This document shows, one piece after another, positions 5,748 through 6,007 of a stretch of DNA of 6,007 nucleotides. The DNA is taken from positions 1 to 6,007 of the forward strand of contig DMLG01000039.1 in the NCBI GenBank assembly GCA_003453455.1. Direction: 5' to 3'. The notes beneath the pieces were generated by a model, which was not told the origin of the DNA, did no database searches, and saw only the letters and a list, made by a program, of their open reading frames with translations. The translations under genes and the position numbers were made by a program. This DNA comes from Clostridiales bacterium (GTDB taxonomy: Bacteria > Bacillota > Clostridia > UBA1381). Positions within the stretch are counted from its first letter, which is position 1, and each line of letters begins with the position of its first letter.

Positions 5748-6007
5748 AGCGTCTTTATAAAGTACCATATCCCGGCCAAAAAGGACGCCCCTATTCCGTA
5801 AACAATTACCGGACCTGCTATTGTGAATAGCTTTGCGCCAACTCCCAAAACAAAGCCTTCTGTTCGCGCTTCTATTGAGGGTGCGGCTACCGAATTTGCA
5901 AAGCCTGTAATAGGCACTATTGTACCGGCTCCTGCATATTTTGCAAGTTTTGGATAGATATTAAGACCTGTTAAAAGCACTCCCAGAAAAATAAGCGTTA
6001 CAGAAAC
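5744..6007 (-). CDS. spoVAC: Stage V sporulation protein AC (SpoVAC), C-terminal part
   Basis: SpoVA proteins sit in the spore inner membrane and move dipicolinic acid, into the spore during formation and out at germination. SpoVAC is regarded as a channel-forming member. The last 87 residues, of an expected 150 or so, are here; the frame stays open to the right edge. The codons before a GTG at 5980 read VSVTLIFLG and fit the family, so 5980 is not a start. Diagnostic stretches are NIYPKLAKYAGAGTIVPITG, then FANSVAAPSIE, TEGFVLGVGAKLFTIAG and a final hydrophobic helix PVIVYGIGASFLAGIWYFI. The PITGFANSV and SEGF/TEGFVLG-type motifs favour SpoVAC over the related SpoVAE (AGAGATVPLTGFG). No spoVAD follows; downstream lies the convergent DUF4830-like gene with overlapping stops. 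Confidence 0.92.
   Translation of the reverse strand, partial: VSVTLIFLGVLLTGLNIYPKLAKYAGAGTIVPITGFANSVAAPSIEARTEGFVLGVGAKLFTIAGPVIVYGIGASFLAGIWYFIKTL

Noticed and set aside
5978..5980. GTG at 5980 as the start of the last minus-strand gene
   Set aside because: The frame stays open to the window edge and the upstream codons (VSVTLIFLG) continue the SpoVAC sequence, so the gene is simply cut.

Overview
The window looks like a piece of chromosome from an AT-rich, spore-forming Firmicute, most likely an anaerobic member of the Clostridia. The evidence is a SpoVAC-type sporulation membrane protein at the right edge, strong GGAGG-type ribosome binding sites throughout, frequent TTG start codons, and small protein families (DUF378, a DUF4830-like protein) that I associate with Clostridia. 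I see no phage, transposon, CRISPR, rRNA or tRNA. Genes fill nearly everything, and no stretch over 300 bases lacks one.

Left two thirds (1-4373, all minus strand): a run transcribed right to left, pgi (glucose-6-phosphate isomerase), then a 137-residue P-loop protein of unknown function, then thrC (threonine synthase), then guaB (IMP dehydrogenase, cut by the left edge). The first three genes are 17-36 bases apart and probably form one operon driven by a sigma-A-like promoter upstream of pgi. guaB lies 89 bases after thrC, behind a long hairpin that could separate or tune its expression.

Middle (4374-5044): a divergent intergenic region carries the pgi promoter (minus) and an smpB promoter (plus). 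smpB encodes the tmRNA-binding trans-translation protein and starts at a TTG. A symmetric, bidirectional intrinsic terminator lies between smpB and the convergent DUF378 gene.

Right end (5042-6007): a small two-helix DUF378 membrane protein (minus, TTG start) is divergent from a membrane-anchored DUF4830-like protein (plus). The 88 bases between them hold an AT-rich dyad and a promoter-like sequence resembling the mother-cell sigma-E consensus. The DUF4830-like gene ends tail to tail with spoVAC, and their stop codons overlap.

The genes are mostly housekeeping: glycolysis, amino acid and purine synthesis, ribosome rescue, and sporulation. I found no clear new multi-gene system. The items most worth a second look are the P-loop protein inside the metabolic operon, the hairpin before guaB, the sporulation-like promoter of the DUF4830-like gene, and the isolated terminal position of spoVAC.
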